A stretch of 33,701 nt of DNA from Alphaproteobacteria bacterium (GTDB lineage: Bacteria; Pseudomonadota; Alphaproteobacteria; TMED109). Below the pieces are notes generated by a model that saw nothing but the letters and a program-made list of their open reading frames with translations, had not been told where the DNA came from and ran no database searches. Of the stretch, positions 18,201-26,278 are shown in pieces. The position numbers and the translations under genes are program-made. How positions within the stretch are numbered: position 1 is the first letter of the stretch; each line of letters begins with the position of its first letter. The DNA is taken from NCBI GenBank assembly GCA_022819905.1, contig JAJEGJ010000016.1:1-33701 (forward strand), given 5' to 3'.

Positions 18201-18322
18201 CCAAACTGGACCGTGCTAATCGGGAAAGAACGTCACGGTTGGATAGCTTGGACGAATCGTCTGATCCCGAAGTAGAGACAGAATTGGTCGCTGCGGGTGT
18301 CCTGCGCATCTTGGCGTCCTAA
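15221..18322 (+). CDS. SNF2-family helicase/translocase, DrmD- or RapA-like
   Basis: The protein is 1033 residues. Residues about 1-60 (NPNDLVRRKSRPDAVGVI, then YRVQFGNG) look like a small SH3/Tudor-like beta domain as in RapA-type proteins. The SNF2 motor follows: DDVGLGKTIEAGYI (about 127-140), DEAHRM (about 233-238), FLTATPVQTGLDNLF (about 260), VVLFAFFKPTLAYLN (about 529) and SSEVGSEGLDLQFASVV then QRIGRIDRIGQ (about 583-623). About 400 residues C-terminal to the motor match nothing I recognise and are partly coiled-coil. It should translocate on double-stranded DNA and remodel bound protein. Class 1 DISARM carries a SNF2 helicase (DrmD) of similar size. Here its immediate partner is the Hsp70-like gene 24 nt downstream. 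Confidence 0.85.
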   Translation: MASRFNPNDLVRRKSRPDAVGVIRDAGYLEEATGQWIYRVQFGNGVRGIAEEELERLPEHTDAWEDIADGTFSGADAFRTLMTFERLRRPPSPIAASFGSAKAAFYPFQFKPLLKFLENPSKRLLIADDVGLGKTIEAGYIIRELKSRVSVERTLLVVPSRLRTKWQAEMDRRFGERFEIVTGRRIAELRKGLERGGDLERFSWIVSIESARSSDVVEFLENVQPPLDIVVVDEAHRMRNPDTQQHRLGQALSRCAENMIFLTATPVQTGLDNLFRLLNILDGSEFQDGALFEEQCAANRPIIRAATAIRSNPPAVDAAVSALEELKKSPYTRRLTQSDYFASLVERCRRAEPLDRDALVALQRDINELSLTGTIVSRTRKVEVIPDRTLRAPNVVAVRFTATERAFYDSVAELCSVIRPDLSGWGRALAALQAFRATASCIPAAARGFRDKLARGGSIVEGLARDFDDGLYDRDGGALPHSESVREKLDEVTSTLERLTEEDTKYERLKDALHEIWREDRDAGRSPRKVVLFAFFKPTLAYLNKRLGNDRIQSRLINGDVPIPQREARIDEFASDPDIRLLLSSEVGSEGLDLQFASVVVNYDLPWNPMVVEQRIGRIDRIGQATPRIVILNLVASETIEERILYRLYDRIGIFRESIGEIEPILGESVEKLAADAIRGGLTEEEQRSQADDSADAWSDERLKAEGLANETDSLMAADQSFLDEIEGLIGRRKVPSSAELHAYVGGYLAANFAGSRFPQTLVSHVADIRTPSDVGRLVLQAFPTDREAGRFGRMLEAGAVRATFDQDAALKHANAELIHSRHPFVRMVMTEGDRDRSTMPRSFALAVKAADLPDSAKVRSGDLMFEIHLFDTGGIRPRISLVPLFLSEQESFLPDAESEDLLLSMLDHSSSLDPAPHLDSQSVSRVSQRLRDQLGSRRSTVVLTERELNAVRTSRLKTTLAVALDHRVSEAETRLGSLQDKGAAPFAIKMARAKLDRANRERTSRLDSLDESSDPEVETELVAAGVLRILAS

Positions 18323-18346
18323 TCCATCACCTCACAGGAGACGCTT

Positions 18347-19738
18347 GTGGCTCACCAACCCACCAATCGGCATCAGCGGCCAGCACCGGGTCGCTCAATT
18401 CCTCAGTCGGAAGAACGGTCGCGCCAACCCGACGCCTCGCGGTCGCTCAGGCTGGGCGTTGACTACGGCACTAGCAGATCAAAACTTGTGATCACCGACT
18501 ATGATGCCGTCGACGGCGACCGCAGCTTCCTTGTGCGGCCCGCATCCTCCACCGACAGCGATGACTACCTGATCCCGTCCACGGTCTGTGCCACCGAGGG
18601 CTCGCTTCGCTTTGGGTTCTCGGCCGAAGCTCGGGCGGACGAAGGCACTCCCTATCGTTCCCTCAAGATGCTCTGCGCGTATCCCGACAGATTCTATGGC
18701 GACCGTGCGCCCCTGCCGACCGGCATGAACGCCCGTGACTTGGCGACTTTGTATGTTGGGCATTTGATCACCCTTGGCCGTCAAGCTGCGAAACAGTATG
18801 CGGCGCAGCGGGACTCAACCGCTTTGTTGAGCATCACGCTGGGCGCCCCGATGGCGCAACTGGACGACGAGAAGCTGCACACCATGTTTGTCGGCATTGC
18901 CAGAGAGGCCTTTGCGCTTGCTGGCCAGCTCGATCTCCAGGACACCGTATCCATCGCCGACGCACGGGGTGCACTCAAGTCCGTCCGCGCTAAGGTCGGC
19001 CAGGAGCCTCCTCCAAGCCCGCGCGATTGGGTGCGTTCGGAGGCTGAGGCGGCGCTTTTCTGGGCACACCGATCTCCCGACATAGCAGGTGGGCGCTACG
19101 CATGCATTGACGTCGGAGCCGGAACCACGAGCGCCTCATGGTTCCACATTAGCGCGGTGAAATCCGGCGAGGTCTTGGTGAACGAGCGGCTCAGCTTCTA
19201 TAGTGCAGCGTGCGCTCCCCCAGCATGCGATGCCGTGGACCGCGTGCTCGCCACACATGTGCAGGATGTCGATACGTTGGCCGGCATCAGGGGGCGCGAA
19301 AACGAGTTACTTCAGAGCTTTCCCGATCAAGGCCGTGCGGAACTGGATAAAGTTCTTGCGGAGATCGCCAAGGTGTTTGGCGAAGCTTCTGGCAAGGCGT
19401 TCCCTAAGGACAAGAGCATCCTCAGGTGGCGTGGAATCGGTCGAGTCTTCTTTCTCGGCGGCGGCACGAAGTTGGACGTCGTTCAGCACAGACTATTGCA
19501 GGAGAAGGCGGACTGGCTCAAGAGCGAGTCGGTCGCGAATCCCGGGCTCCCTTCTGACCTTTTTGAACAAGATGGCAGCGACCTACGTGCTGACCCGGCC
19601 TTTCTGCTTGTTGCCTATGGACTGGCACGTCGCCTCGGCGACGTTCCGGACGTGTTCGCGCCCGGGCAGATAGATCCCTATACGCCGAAGTACCGTGTCC
19701 GGGATCGGGTTTCGTCCGACGACCTGTATAGCGACTGA
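18347..19738 (+). CDS. Hsp70/actin-fold ATPase paired with the SNF2 helicase
   Basis: The 463-residue protein has the nucleotide-binding signatures of the Hsp70/actin/sugar-kinase fold: phosphate-1 LGVDYGTSRSKLVI (about 36-49), phosphate-2 CIDVGAGTTSASW (about 253-265) and the adenosine motif FFLGGGTKLD (about 368-377). It is much shorter than DnaK (about 640) and has no clear substrate-binding domain, so it is an Hsp70-like ATPase rather than a housekeeping chaperone. About 33 hydrophilic residues precede the fold. GTG 18347 has a good CAGGAGA upstream. It lies 24 nt after the SNF2 gene, so they are one transcript. A role such as ATP-dependent control of the helicase is possible but is only inference. 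Confidence 0.8.
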   Translation: MAHQPTNRHQRPAPGRSIPQSEERSRQPDASRSLRLGVDYGTSRSKLVITDYDAVDGDRSFLVRPASSTDSDDYLIPSTVCATEGSLRFGFSAEARADEGTPYRSLKMLCAYPDRFYGDRAPLPTGMNARDLATLYVGHLITLGRQAAKQYAAQRDSTALLSITLGAPMAQLDDEKLHTMFVGIAREAFALAGQLDLQDTVSIADARGALKSVRAKVGQEPPPSPRDWVRSEAEAALFWAHRSPDIAGGRYACIDVGAGTTSASWFHISAVKSGEVLVNERLSFYSAACAPPACDAVDRVLATHVQDVDTLAGIRGRENELLQSFPDQGRAELDKVLAEIAKVFGEASGKAFPKDKSILRWRGIGRVFFLGGGTKLDVVQHRLLQEKADWLKSESVANPGLPSDLFEQDGSDLRADPAFLLVAYGLARRLGDVPDVFAPGQIDPYTPKYRVRDRVSSDDLYSD

Positions 19739-19763
19739 CTTTGCCTACCCCATTCATGCGGAC

Positions 19764-19802
19764 GGGATGGCGACTGCGGCCCTGCGCCGGTGCGGCCATC
19801 CC
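19764..19802. terminator. Hairpin between convergent hsp70-like and mcrC genes
   Basis: GGGATGGC (19764-19771) pairs with GCCATCCC (19795-19802), an 8-bp perfect stem with a 23-nt loop, in the 169-bp gap between convergent genes. No T-run follows, so this may be a weak bidirectional terminator. The remainder of the gap shows nothing else. Confidence 0.35.
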
Positions 19803-19907
19803 AGATCCCGACAATGTTCCCGCGCAGTTCTCGGCGTCCACTACCAGTTGGCTGGAGCCTCCGACTCAAGCTGTTCCCGAACCAGATTGCGATCTTCACG
19901 ACTCCGC

Positions 19908-20948
19908 TCAGGCTATGATCTGCAGCATGTCGTGATGGATGTCCTTCCAATCCTTGGAGAGGTCGATGCTGCGCGCCTGAATCCGGTGCCCTTCCAGGCG
20001 CACCCTCGCCGAAACCGCCTGTCCGACGGTTGGGTACAACAGGATTCCCTCGTGCAAGGCTCCGGGCGCCTCCGTGGCCTCCCGGTTCCTCAGGTAGGCC
20101 AGCAACTGGTAGAGGTGTTCCGAATGCAACTTCCCGTCGAAGCCGCCACTCAGAGCCTCGGCGTAATACTTGGCATCCATGATGATCCGGCGGTCTTCCG
20201 CTTCGAGGATCGCGTCCGCCTCCATCCGAGGCAGCTTTGACTGCTCGTCCTCGTGGGTGCCCTCCCGCGCCCACAGAATGGTGCGGCCACGGCTGTTCAC
20301 GCGGTAGCGGTCCTGTTCGCGCCGGTAGAACTCGATCACGAAGTCTTCGTACACCCTCCACATCACCGCGTCCGTCAAGCCGGCGAACCGGTGCTCACCG
20401 GACCGATCGTCCACCAACAACAGGTTGTGGACCAGCCGACACACGGACAACAGAAACCGGTAATACCGGCGGTTGCCGTCCAGTTGTACCTGGTCGAACA
20501 TGCGCCGCGTCACTCGCACGACCGTCACGCCGGAGAGCTTCTCGTACGCCCGTCGGACACCTGCCCGCACATCGCCGTCCAGATCCCGAACACGTAGCAG
20601 CGCGGACAGGGTGGACCGCAGGATCCGGTTGTGCGGCACGTCGGGCGTGAGCTCCTCGAAAGCGCACGCAACTCTGCCCCGGCTGCGCAACGCACGCTTC
20701 ACCGTGCCGCCGACGTCCACCTTCCCTCGGATGCCCGCAAGATCCTCCCGCAGGTCCCGATACCCATGATCAATCCCTTGACGGACTAGCCGGAAGGTGC
20801 CCTGGACGAGCACGTGCCCCAGCAGGTCGTGCACTCCGTCCAGTTCGTCCAAAGCGTCCAGCCGTACCAAGTCGCGCTCCTCGACGTGACGCCACGCGTA
20901 GCACAACAGGTAGTAGACGTTCGCGATCGGGATCCGGCCGGTGCTCAA
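19908..20948 (-). CDS. mcrC: McrC, nuclease subunit of the McrBC system
   Basis: The protein has 346 residues from TTG 20948, close to McrC's usual ~350. The frame is open further upstream inside mcrB, but family similarity begins at PIANVYYLLCYAW, right after the mcrB stop, and the TTG overlaps that stop as TTGA, the coupled arrangement usual for mcrBC. An N-terminal region precedes a PD-(D/E)xK nuclease core: RMEADAILEAED followed by IIMDAKYY, the Asp-x-Lys pair in the C-terminal half. With McrB it cuts DNA bearing methylated cytosines after GTP-driven translocation. The other start options give a 583-residue protein with no family support. Confidence 0.88.
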   Translation of the reverse strand: MSTGRIPIANVYYLLCYAWRHVEERDLVRLDALDELDGVHDLLGHVLVQGTFRLVRQGIDHGYRDLREDLAGIRGKVDVGGTVKRALRSRGRVACAFEELTPDVPHNRILRSTLSALLRVRDLDGDVRAGVRRAYEKLSGVTVVRVTRRMFDQVQLDGNRRYYRFLLSVCRLVHNLLLVDDRSGEHRFAGLTDAVMWRVYEDFVIEFYRREQDRYRVNSRGRTILWAREGTHEDEQSKLPRMEADAILEAEDRRIIMDAKYYAEALSGGFDGKLHSEHLYQLLAYLRNREATEAPGALHEGILLYPTVGQAVSARVRLEGHRIQARSIDLSKDWKDIHHDMLQIIA

Positions 20949-23167
20949 CGGCGTAGCTTCTCGACGAGCTCGTCGACCTGCTCGGGCTTGTCGAACCAGT
21001 ACTCGCGAAGCAGGGGAGCGATCTGCGTCTCCACGGTGTTCAGGTACCATTCGTCGTCCGCGGACTCCTCGGGCACGAAGTAGCTGTGGCCGATCTCGAA
21101 TCCGGGGCCCAGGTCCTTGTCGCCGCGGATTCGCTCGTTGAGTTCCGACATGTTCCTCACGATTCGGTCTACAAGGCCCGTGTCCAGGTCCGCTTCCAGC
21201 AAGTGTTCCCGGAACTGCCGAGTGCTGAAGGCGGGCTTGAGGGACTCGAAGGCGAACCGCCTCCGCAGCGCGTAGTCGACGATCGCCAACGAACGGTCCG
21301 CCGTGTTCATGAGTCCCAGGACGTGGACGTTGGCCGGGATGGCGAACCGCTCCCCCACCGGGCTGTAGGTCAACGGAATGGCGAAGTCCCGGCCCCGCTT
21401 GTCGGCCTCCAGGAGCATCAGCAGCTCCCCGAAGATCCGCGAGAGGTTCCCGCGGTTGATCTCGTCGATGATGAAGACGTAGTGTCGGTCCCCGTCGGCC
21501 TCCGCTCGCTTGCAGAAGTCGAGGAAGACGCCCGAACGGAGTTCGAAGCCACCTGTCGCCGTCGGTCGCCAGCCCTGCACGAAGTCCTCGTAAGCGTATG
21601 ACTGGTGGAACTGCACCATCTCGATCGCGCTCGAGTCCTTGCAGCCCATCAGGCACCACGCGATCCGACGTGCGATGAACGTCTTGCCAACCCCCGGCGG
21701 CCCTTGCAGGATCAGGTTCTTGCGCTGCGCGATGGCGGCGACCATGCGGCGGAACTGGACCTCCTCCAGAAACAGATCGTTCACGGCTTCGGCAAGATCG
21801 TACGGCTCGTGGTCCGCACCATCGTCATCCGGTCCGCCACCTCCCGTGCCAGCGTCCATCGACTCGAACACGTAGCGCAGCCAAGCCTTGTCCAGGGTGA
21901 AGCGGGTCAGCGCCTTGGTCGTGATCGGGTGTCTCAACTCGATCGCCGCATCGCAGGGATGCCAATCGACCGAGCGCGTGTTTCTGTACTCGGCGCGTTC
22001 CGGGTCGTGCACGTAGTCGCCGGTGACCTGCCCCCAACCGAGAATCGCGCTTCGTCCCCTCTTGGCCAACACGATGTCGCCGATTGCCACCTCGTGAACG
22101 AACTCCCATACCGCAAGCGACTGCATGATGGGATTCTCCCCTGCGCCGTTTGCGATGAGCGCGGCGTGAATGGCATCCCGCGACTTGTACTCGTTCAGGT
22201 CGCCGAGACCGTCCCAACCGATCGCCGCGATATCGGCTTCAAGGAACTCCGCCCACAGTCGCGCCCCCTCGCCGGGTGCGATCACCCAAGAGTCGACCGT
22301 GCCGAAGCGGTCCGCGTACCACTCGTCGTCGTCCACGTCCCGGCCACCGTCCGAACCACCTTCCTGCACTCCAGGCTGCCAGACGCTCCGCATCGCCTTG
22401 TCGTAGAAGCTGACTTCCTCCCCGGGTCGCTCCTCCTCCAACCGTGTTCGCACCTCCAGCAACGCCTTGTCCAGGAGGATCAGATCCGCCTCGCCCGAGT
22501 CGGAAAGCCCATCGGACCCGCTCCCGTAAGCCTTGACGATCTGGTACTTGTGCTGTGGCGACATGATAGGTTCGAACTCGTCCGGAAACAGCAAGTACAA
22601 GAGGGCATGCCGAATCTGTCGGCGGCGGTCGTCCTGTCCGTCCAGGTATTCCGCGAAGCCCCACGGGTCGTGCAACAGCGACTGTCGTTCGTCTCCGGAC
22701 CGTCCACACCAGTCCAGCATCATCCTGACGAGGAATCGGTACTCCCGCCACTGGTGACCCGAGTAGCCCCGCCCCGGGTGAACGATTCCCCTGTCCAGCA
22801 CATCCTCTGCCAAGGCCCAGTGATCTTTGGGCAGCGCGGTATCCGACCACTTCCAGACCGTCCTGATGCGGTCGAGCTTGGTTACGCCTCTGGTCGAATC
22901 CACGATCAGGTAGTACACCCACATCATTTCCGCCCACAGCCGCTTGGCCTCGGGCGGCGCAGGCGCAAGCTGGCCCCGGAGCTTCTCCAGGAACGACCGG
23001 TCTCTGGTCTCGTCCGGCTGCTCGACGAAGTACGTCTGTAGTTCGCCGAAATGCTTGCTGGTCCAGAGCCTCTCCTCGCCCAAGAGCGAGCCGCCTTCGA
23101 CTAGACACGTTTGTTTCCACCGCTCGGCGGCATCGAGTACCGCTGCGGCCCTTGCAGTGCGACTCAT
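20945..23167 (-). CDS. mcrB: McrB-type AAA+ GTPase with extended N-terminus
   Basis: The 740-residue protein is much longer than E. coli McrB (459). The C-terminal motor has Walker A GPPGVGKTFIA (about 488), Walker B FIIDEINRGN (about 565) and the signature MNTADRSLAIVDYALRRRF, which are McrB hallmarks. The N-terminal ~480 residues are different from E. coli: residues about 1-280 match no family I recognise, and about 291-400 (DSWVIAPGEGARLW, IAAIGWDGLGDL, VLAKRGRSAILGWGQVTGDY) resemble an EVE/PUA-like modified-base reader. Start ATG 23167 has GAGGGGGG upstream. The likely function is recognition of modified DNA and translocation to recruit McrC. The neighbouring C5 methyltransferase is on the other strand, 18 kb away. 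Confidence 0.9.
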   Translation of the reverse strand: MSRTARAAAVLDAAERWKQTCLVEGGSLLGEERLWTSKHFGELQTYFVEQPDETRDRSFLEKLRGQLAPAPPEAKRLWAEMMWVYYLIVDSTRGVTKLDRIRTVWKWSDTALPKDHWALAEDVLDRGIVHPGRGYSGHQWREYRFLVRMMLDWCGRSGDERQSLLHDPWGFAEYLDGQDDRRRQIRHALLYLLFPDEFEPIMSPQHKYQIVKAYGSGSDGLSDSGEADLILLDKALLEVRTRLEEERPGEEVSFYDKAMRSVWQPGVQEGGSDGGRDVDDDEWYADRFGTVDSWVIAPGEGARLWAEFLEADIAAIGWDGLGDLNEYKSRDAIHAALIANGAGENPIMQSLAVWEFVHEVAIGDIVLAKRGRSAILGWGQVTGDYVHDPERAEYRNTRSVDWHPCDAAIELRHPITTKALTRFTLDKAWLRYVFESMDAGTGGGGPDDDGADHEPYDLAEAVNDLFLEEVQFRRMVAAIAQRKNLILQGPPGVGKTFIARRIAWCLMGCKDSSAIEMVQFHQSYAYEDFVQGWRPTATGGFELRSGVFLDFCKRAEADGDRHYVFIIDEINRGNLSRIFGELLMLLEADKRGRDFAIPLTYSPVGERFAIPANVHVLGLMNTADRSLAIVDYALRRRFAFESLKPAFSTRQFREHLLEADLDTGLVDRIVRNMSELNERIRGDKDLGPGFEIGHSYFVPEESADDEWYLNTVETQIAPLLREYWFDKPEQVDELVEKLRR

Positions 23168-23281
23168 GCACCCCCCTCAAGTCGCCGGGGAGATTGCGAG
23201 ATTGATACGGTGAAGTCAATGCGACCCGGTCATTCCCGAACCATTCCCTCGCCTTGAATCGAGGAAGCCCCACAGAAAGCG

Positions 23282-23310
23282 TTGACACACACTGTATGAA
23301 AACCCATTAT
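23282..23310 (+). promoter_or_regulatory. Sigma70-like promoter of the type II RM operon
   Basis: A perfect TTGACA (23282-23287) is followed after exactly 17 bp by CATTAT (23305-23310; 4 of 6 match the -10 consensus). It lies 25 bp before ATG 23336, in the divergent gap between mcrB and the methylase. It is the best promoter in the window, though the short 5' leader means a weak ribosome site. Confidence 0.65.
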
Positions 23311-23335
23311 CAATCACAGCGTTGGTGTTGGACAG

Positions 23336-25138
23336 ATGTCGTCCCTATTCATGGTTGAAGCAGACCAAGGCGCGTTGATCGATTCAGCGCGCTTTACGGT
23401 TGACGATGGCCTGTCGGCGGCACGGGCACTGGCGTCGTCAGTCGATGCGGGGGAGCGGTTCGAATTCGCGCGGGCGGTGGTGCATAGCTGCATTCGCGCC
23501 TACTGGAGCGAAGTGGGGTCAACGCCTCACTGCAGTTGGCCTCTGCGCGTGCTGCCGGACGGCGTTGGGATCGCTCCGATCCCAGAGCAGGCTGAGACGC
23601 TTGCCCAGTGCATCGGCGCAGCAGCGGCGCACTTGGATCCCTTGGAGGCTGGCTATCTGGTCGGCGTGCTCTACACCACCATGATGCCCCGCGCGGCCCG
23701 GGCGAAGCTTGGCGCGTACTACACGCCCCCGGCGCTATGCGAACGGCTGCTGGACATGGCGACGGACGCGGGCGTGGATTGGGCCTCGGCGCGGGTGCTC
23801 GATCCAGCTTGTGGCGGCGGCGCATTCCTCGCGCCGGTTGCGCGGCGGATGGTGGCGGGTCGCAAAGGGCAGGATGCTCGTGTCGTACTGAAGGACATTG
23901 AGCGTCGGCTGGTCGGTTTCGAGGTGGACCCCTTCGCGGCTTGGATGTCCCAAGTGGTCTTGGACGTGGCGTTGAACGATCTGTGCCGGGAAGCGGGAGC
24001 GCAGCTTGGGTCCGTCGTGCGCGTGTGCGACAGTCTTGAGCAGGCGCCAGCGGGGGAGGGGTTCGATCTGGTGGTCGGCAACCCGCCCTACGGGCGCGTC
24101 ACGCTGTCGCCGCCGATGCGCCGGAAGTTCAGGCGCAGCCTGTTCGGCCACGCCAACCTCTACGGCCTGTTCACCGATTTGGCTCTGCGCTTCACCCGGC
24201 CGGGCGGCATCATCGCCTATGTGACGCCGACCAGCTTCCTGGCCGGCGAGTACTTCAAGGCGTTGCGCGGCTTGCTCGGCCGCGAAGCCCCGCCCGCCAG
24301 CATCGGCTTCGTTGGCAAACGCAAGGGGGTCTTCGCCGACGTGCTGCAGGAAACCCTGTTGGCCACCTATCGGCGCGGTGGCGACCCCGGCTCCGGCACC
24401 GTGCACTTCATATCGTCGGGAGAGAATGGATCGATTGAGGTAGGGGCGGCAGGCTCGTTCAGTCTGCCCGAATCCTCGGACCAACCTTGGTTGATGCCGC
24501 GCACCGAGGCACAGGGCGCCCTGCTGAGCCGCGTCGGCGCATCGCCCTGTCGCTTGGCCGACTACGGCTACAAGGTGAGTACCGGTCCCTTGGTGTGGAA
24601 CCGGCACAAGACGAGTTTGCAGGAAGGGCCGGGCGAGGGGCGCTATCCGCTGGTCTGGGCGGAGTCAGTCCGCTCCGATGGCCAGTTCGAGTTTCGCGCC
24701 GCGAAGCGAAACCACAAGCCCTATTTCCAGCCAGAGCCCGACGAACGTTGGGTGGTCACGGACTTCCCTTGCGTTCTGCTGCAAAGGACGACAGCCAGGG
24801 AGCAATGCAGGCGCCTGATCGCGGCGGAACTCCCGTCGTCCTTCCTCAAGGAGCATGGCGCGGTTGTCGTCGAGAACCACCTGAACATGGTCAAGCCTAT
24901 CAACGGCGAACCGAAGGTGTCGGCCGCCGCCCTCGCCGCATTGCTGAACAGCGAGGTGGCGGACCAGATCTTCCGCTGCATCAACGGCAGCGTCGCGGTG
25001 TCCGCCTATGAGTTGCAAGCGTTGCCACTACCACCGCTGGAGGCCATGAAGGAGATCGAACCACTCGTGCAGCGTGGAGCGGGGCGGGAGGCACTGGAAC
25101 AGGCGCTGTGCCAGGCATACGGATGTGAGAAGGGATGA
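23336..25138 (+). CDS. Type II N6-adenine DNA methyltransferase
   Basis: The 600-residue protein is a gamma-type N6-adenine methylase that protects the host from the endonuclease encoded next. It shows motif X LGAYYTPPALCERLLDMA, motif I DPACGGGAFL (near residue 157) and the catalytic NPPYG (near residue 249), followed by a long C-terminal target-recognition region including an NHKPYFQPE segment. It overlaps the endonuclease gene as ATGA, so they are translated together. By the identity of the downstream partner, the BsuBI/PstI family, its target is probably a palindrome like CTGCAG, but that is not demonstrated. The start ATG 23336 follows the promoter at 23282. Confidence 0.88.
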   Translation: MSSLFMVEADQGALIDSARFTVDDGLSAARALASSVDAGERFEFARAVVHSCIRAYWSEVGSTPHCSWPLRVLPDGVGIAPIPEQAETLAQCIGAAAAHLDPLEAGYLVGVLYTTMMPRAARAKLGAYYTPPALCERLLDMATDAGVDWASARVLDPACGGGAFLAPVARRMVAGRKGQDARVVLKDIERRLVGFEVDPFAAWMSQVVLDVALNDLCREAGAQLGSVVRVCDSLEQAPAGEGFDLVVGNPPYGRVTLSPPMRRKFRRSLFGHANLYGLFTDLALRFTRPGGIIAYVTPTSFLAGEYFKALRGLLGREAPPASIGFVGKRKGVFADVLQETLLATYRRGGDPGSGTVHFISSGENGSIEVGAAGSFSLPESSDQPWLMPRTEAQGALLSRVGASPCRLADYGYKVSTGPLVWNRHKTSLQEGPGEGRYPLVWAESVRSDGQFEFRAAKRNHKPYFQPEPDERWVVTDFPCVLLQRTTAREQCRRLIAAELPSSFLKEHGAVVVENHLNMVKPINGEPKVSAAALAALLNSEVADQIFRCINGSVAVSAYELQALPLPPLEAMKEIEPLVQRGAGREALEQALCQAYGCEKG

Positions 25139-26223
25139 TGGCGCTGCCCCCGCTTTTGGCGGTTCCCGATGTTCGCGAGAGGCTCGGCGCGATCTTCCCT
25201 GAAGGAACTCCTAACCGAAACTACGTTACCCGTGAAATCGCCGCCAAGACGGTTTTCGTGATGCTGTACATCGGTGCCGTGGAGGGCGAAGACCGATGGT
25301 TGCGGCCCGATCAGGTCACCCGCATGACGGATGCGCAGGCAGATTTGGCGGACGCTGAAGCCCGCGAACTTTGGCTGTCGGCCTCCATGCGCTTGGCCGG
25401 GGGCGACATCGCGGGACGATGGTATGCCGCCAACACCCGCGAGCCCATCAGGGACGAGACGTTACGGGAAGGATTGGTGCGCCTAGGCGCGGTGAAGGAG
25501 CGGGAGGGGCTGGCCACGACTTCGCCGCTTCCCCGCTACGCATTAGCCACGGAATTTGCAGGGTTGTTCGATCCGGGCTTGAAGGGAGAGGCCCTTTTGG
25601 AGGCGATTGAGCAATGGCGGACGGCGAATCTGTCGAGCGGCGCCTTGGCCCGGGTGGCCATCATGCGCCGTGGCGCCGCTGCTCAAGGCGAGAAGGTCCT
25701 GGTGACTTTTCCCGGTGGGGAGGCCCGCCACATGGAGCCGGGGCCGAGTTCGGTGATTTCAAAGTCCGTGGTGGAGGAGTTTGCGCCGCGCTTTTTGGAA
25801 GAGCCTGCAGTGATCTGGTTGAGCGAGAGCCGTAATCAGGTCGTGGCCCGCGATGACGATCTCGCCAAGGCAATCGGCCTGACCATCGAACCGGACCGAA
25901 ACTTGCCAGACCTGATACTGGCCGATCTCGGCCCGGCTGATCCTCTGCTGGTCTTCGTGGAGGTGGTCGCCAGTGCCGGGCCAGTAAGCGAATCGCGGCA
26001 AGCGGCGTTGATGACGGTCGCGACGGAGGCTGGGTTCGACGAAGCGCAGGTAGCATTCGTCACCGCCTATGCAGACCGCGATGACGCCGCATTCAAGGGT
26101 TCGGTAAGCGAATTGGCTTGGCGCTCATTCGCTTGGTTCATGTCGGAACCGGACCACATCGTCGTGCTGCATCAAGGCGGGGCCGCCGGGCAGATGCGGC
26201 TGTGGAACTTGATGCGCTTCTGA
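25135..26223 (+). CDS. Type II restriction endonuclease, BsuBI/PstI family
   Basis: The 362-residue protein overlaps the methylase stop (ATGA) and has the BsuBI/PstI C-terminal domain: AVIWLSESRNQVVARDD, then LPDLILADLG (from about residue 257) and LVFVEVVASAGPVSESRQAAL (about 272-290), the Asp and Glu in PD...EVV forming the presumed metal-binding site. The N-terminal ~200 residues (ATKTVF-like HTH-ish region and EREGLATTSPLPRYAL) match the accessory part of the family. Length is similar to relatives (about 310-360). It is probably specific for a CTGCAG-like site and lethal without the upstream methylase. It looks intact. Confidence 0.83.
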   Translation: MMALPPLLAVPDVRERLGAIFPEGTPNRNYVTREIAAKTVFVMLYIGAVEGEDRWLRPDQVTRMTDAQADLADAEARELWLSASMRLAGGDIAGRWYAANTREPIRDETLREGLVRLGAVKEREGLATTSPLPRYALATEFAGLFDPGLKGEALLEAIEQWRTANLSSGALARVAIMRRGAAAQGEKVLVTFPGGEARHMEPGPSSVISKSVVEEFAPRFLEEPAVIWLSESRNQVVARDDDLAKAIGLTIEPDRNLPDLILADLGPADPLLVFVEVVASAGPVSESRQAALMTVATEAGFDEAQVAFVTAYADRDDAAFKGSVSELAWRSFAWFMSEPDHIVVLHQGGAAGQMRLWNLMRF

Positions 26224-26278
26224 TCGGAGTTACCGATTCAAACCCGAACCGATAGCTCAACATTCAGTTTGTGGTGAC

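Noticed and set aside
19908-21659. 583-codon minus-strand frame including mcrC
   Set aside because: Family similarity begins at the TTG at 20948; the upstream part is the shadow of mcrB.
23336-26223. Adenine methylase as the DrmMI of class 1 DISARM
   Set aside because: It overlaps a BsuBI/PstI-type endonuclease gene and has its own promoter, so it belongs to a type II RM system.
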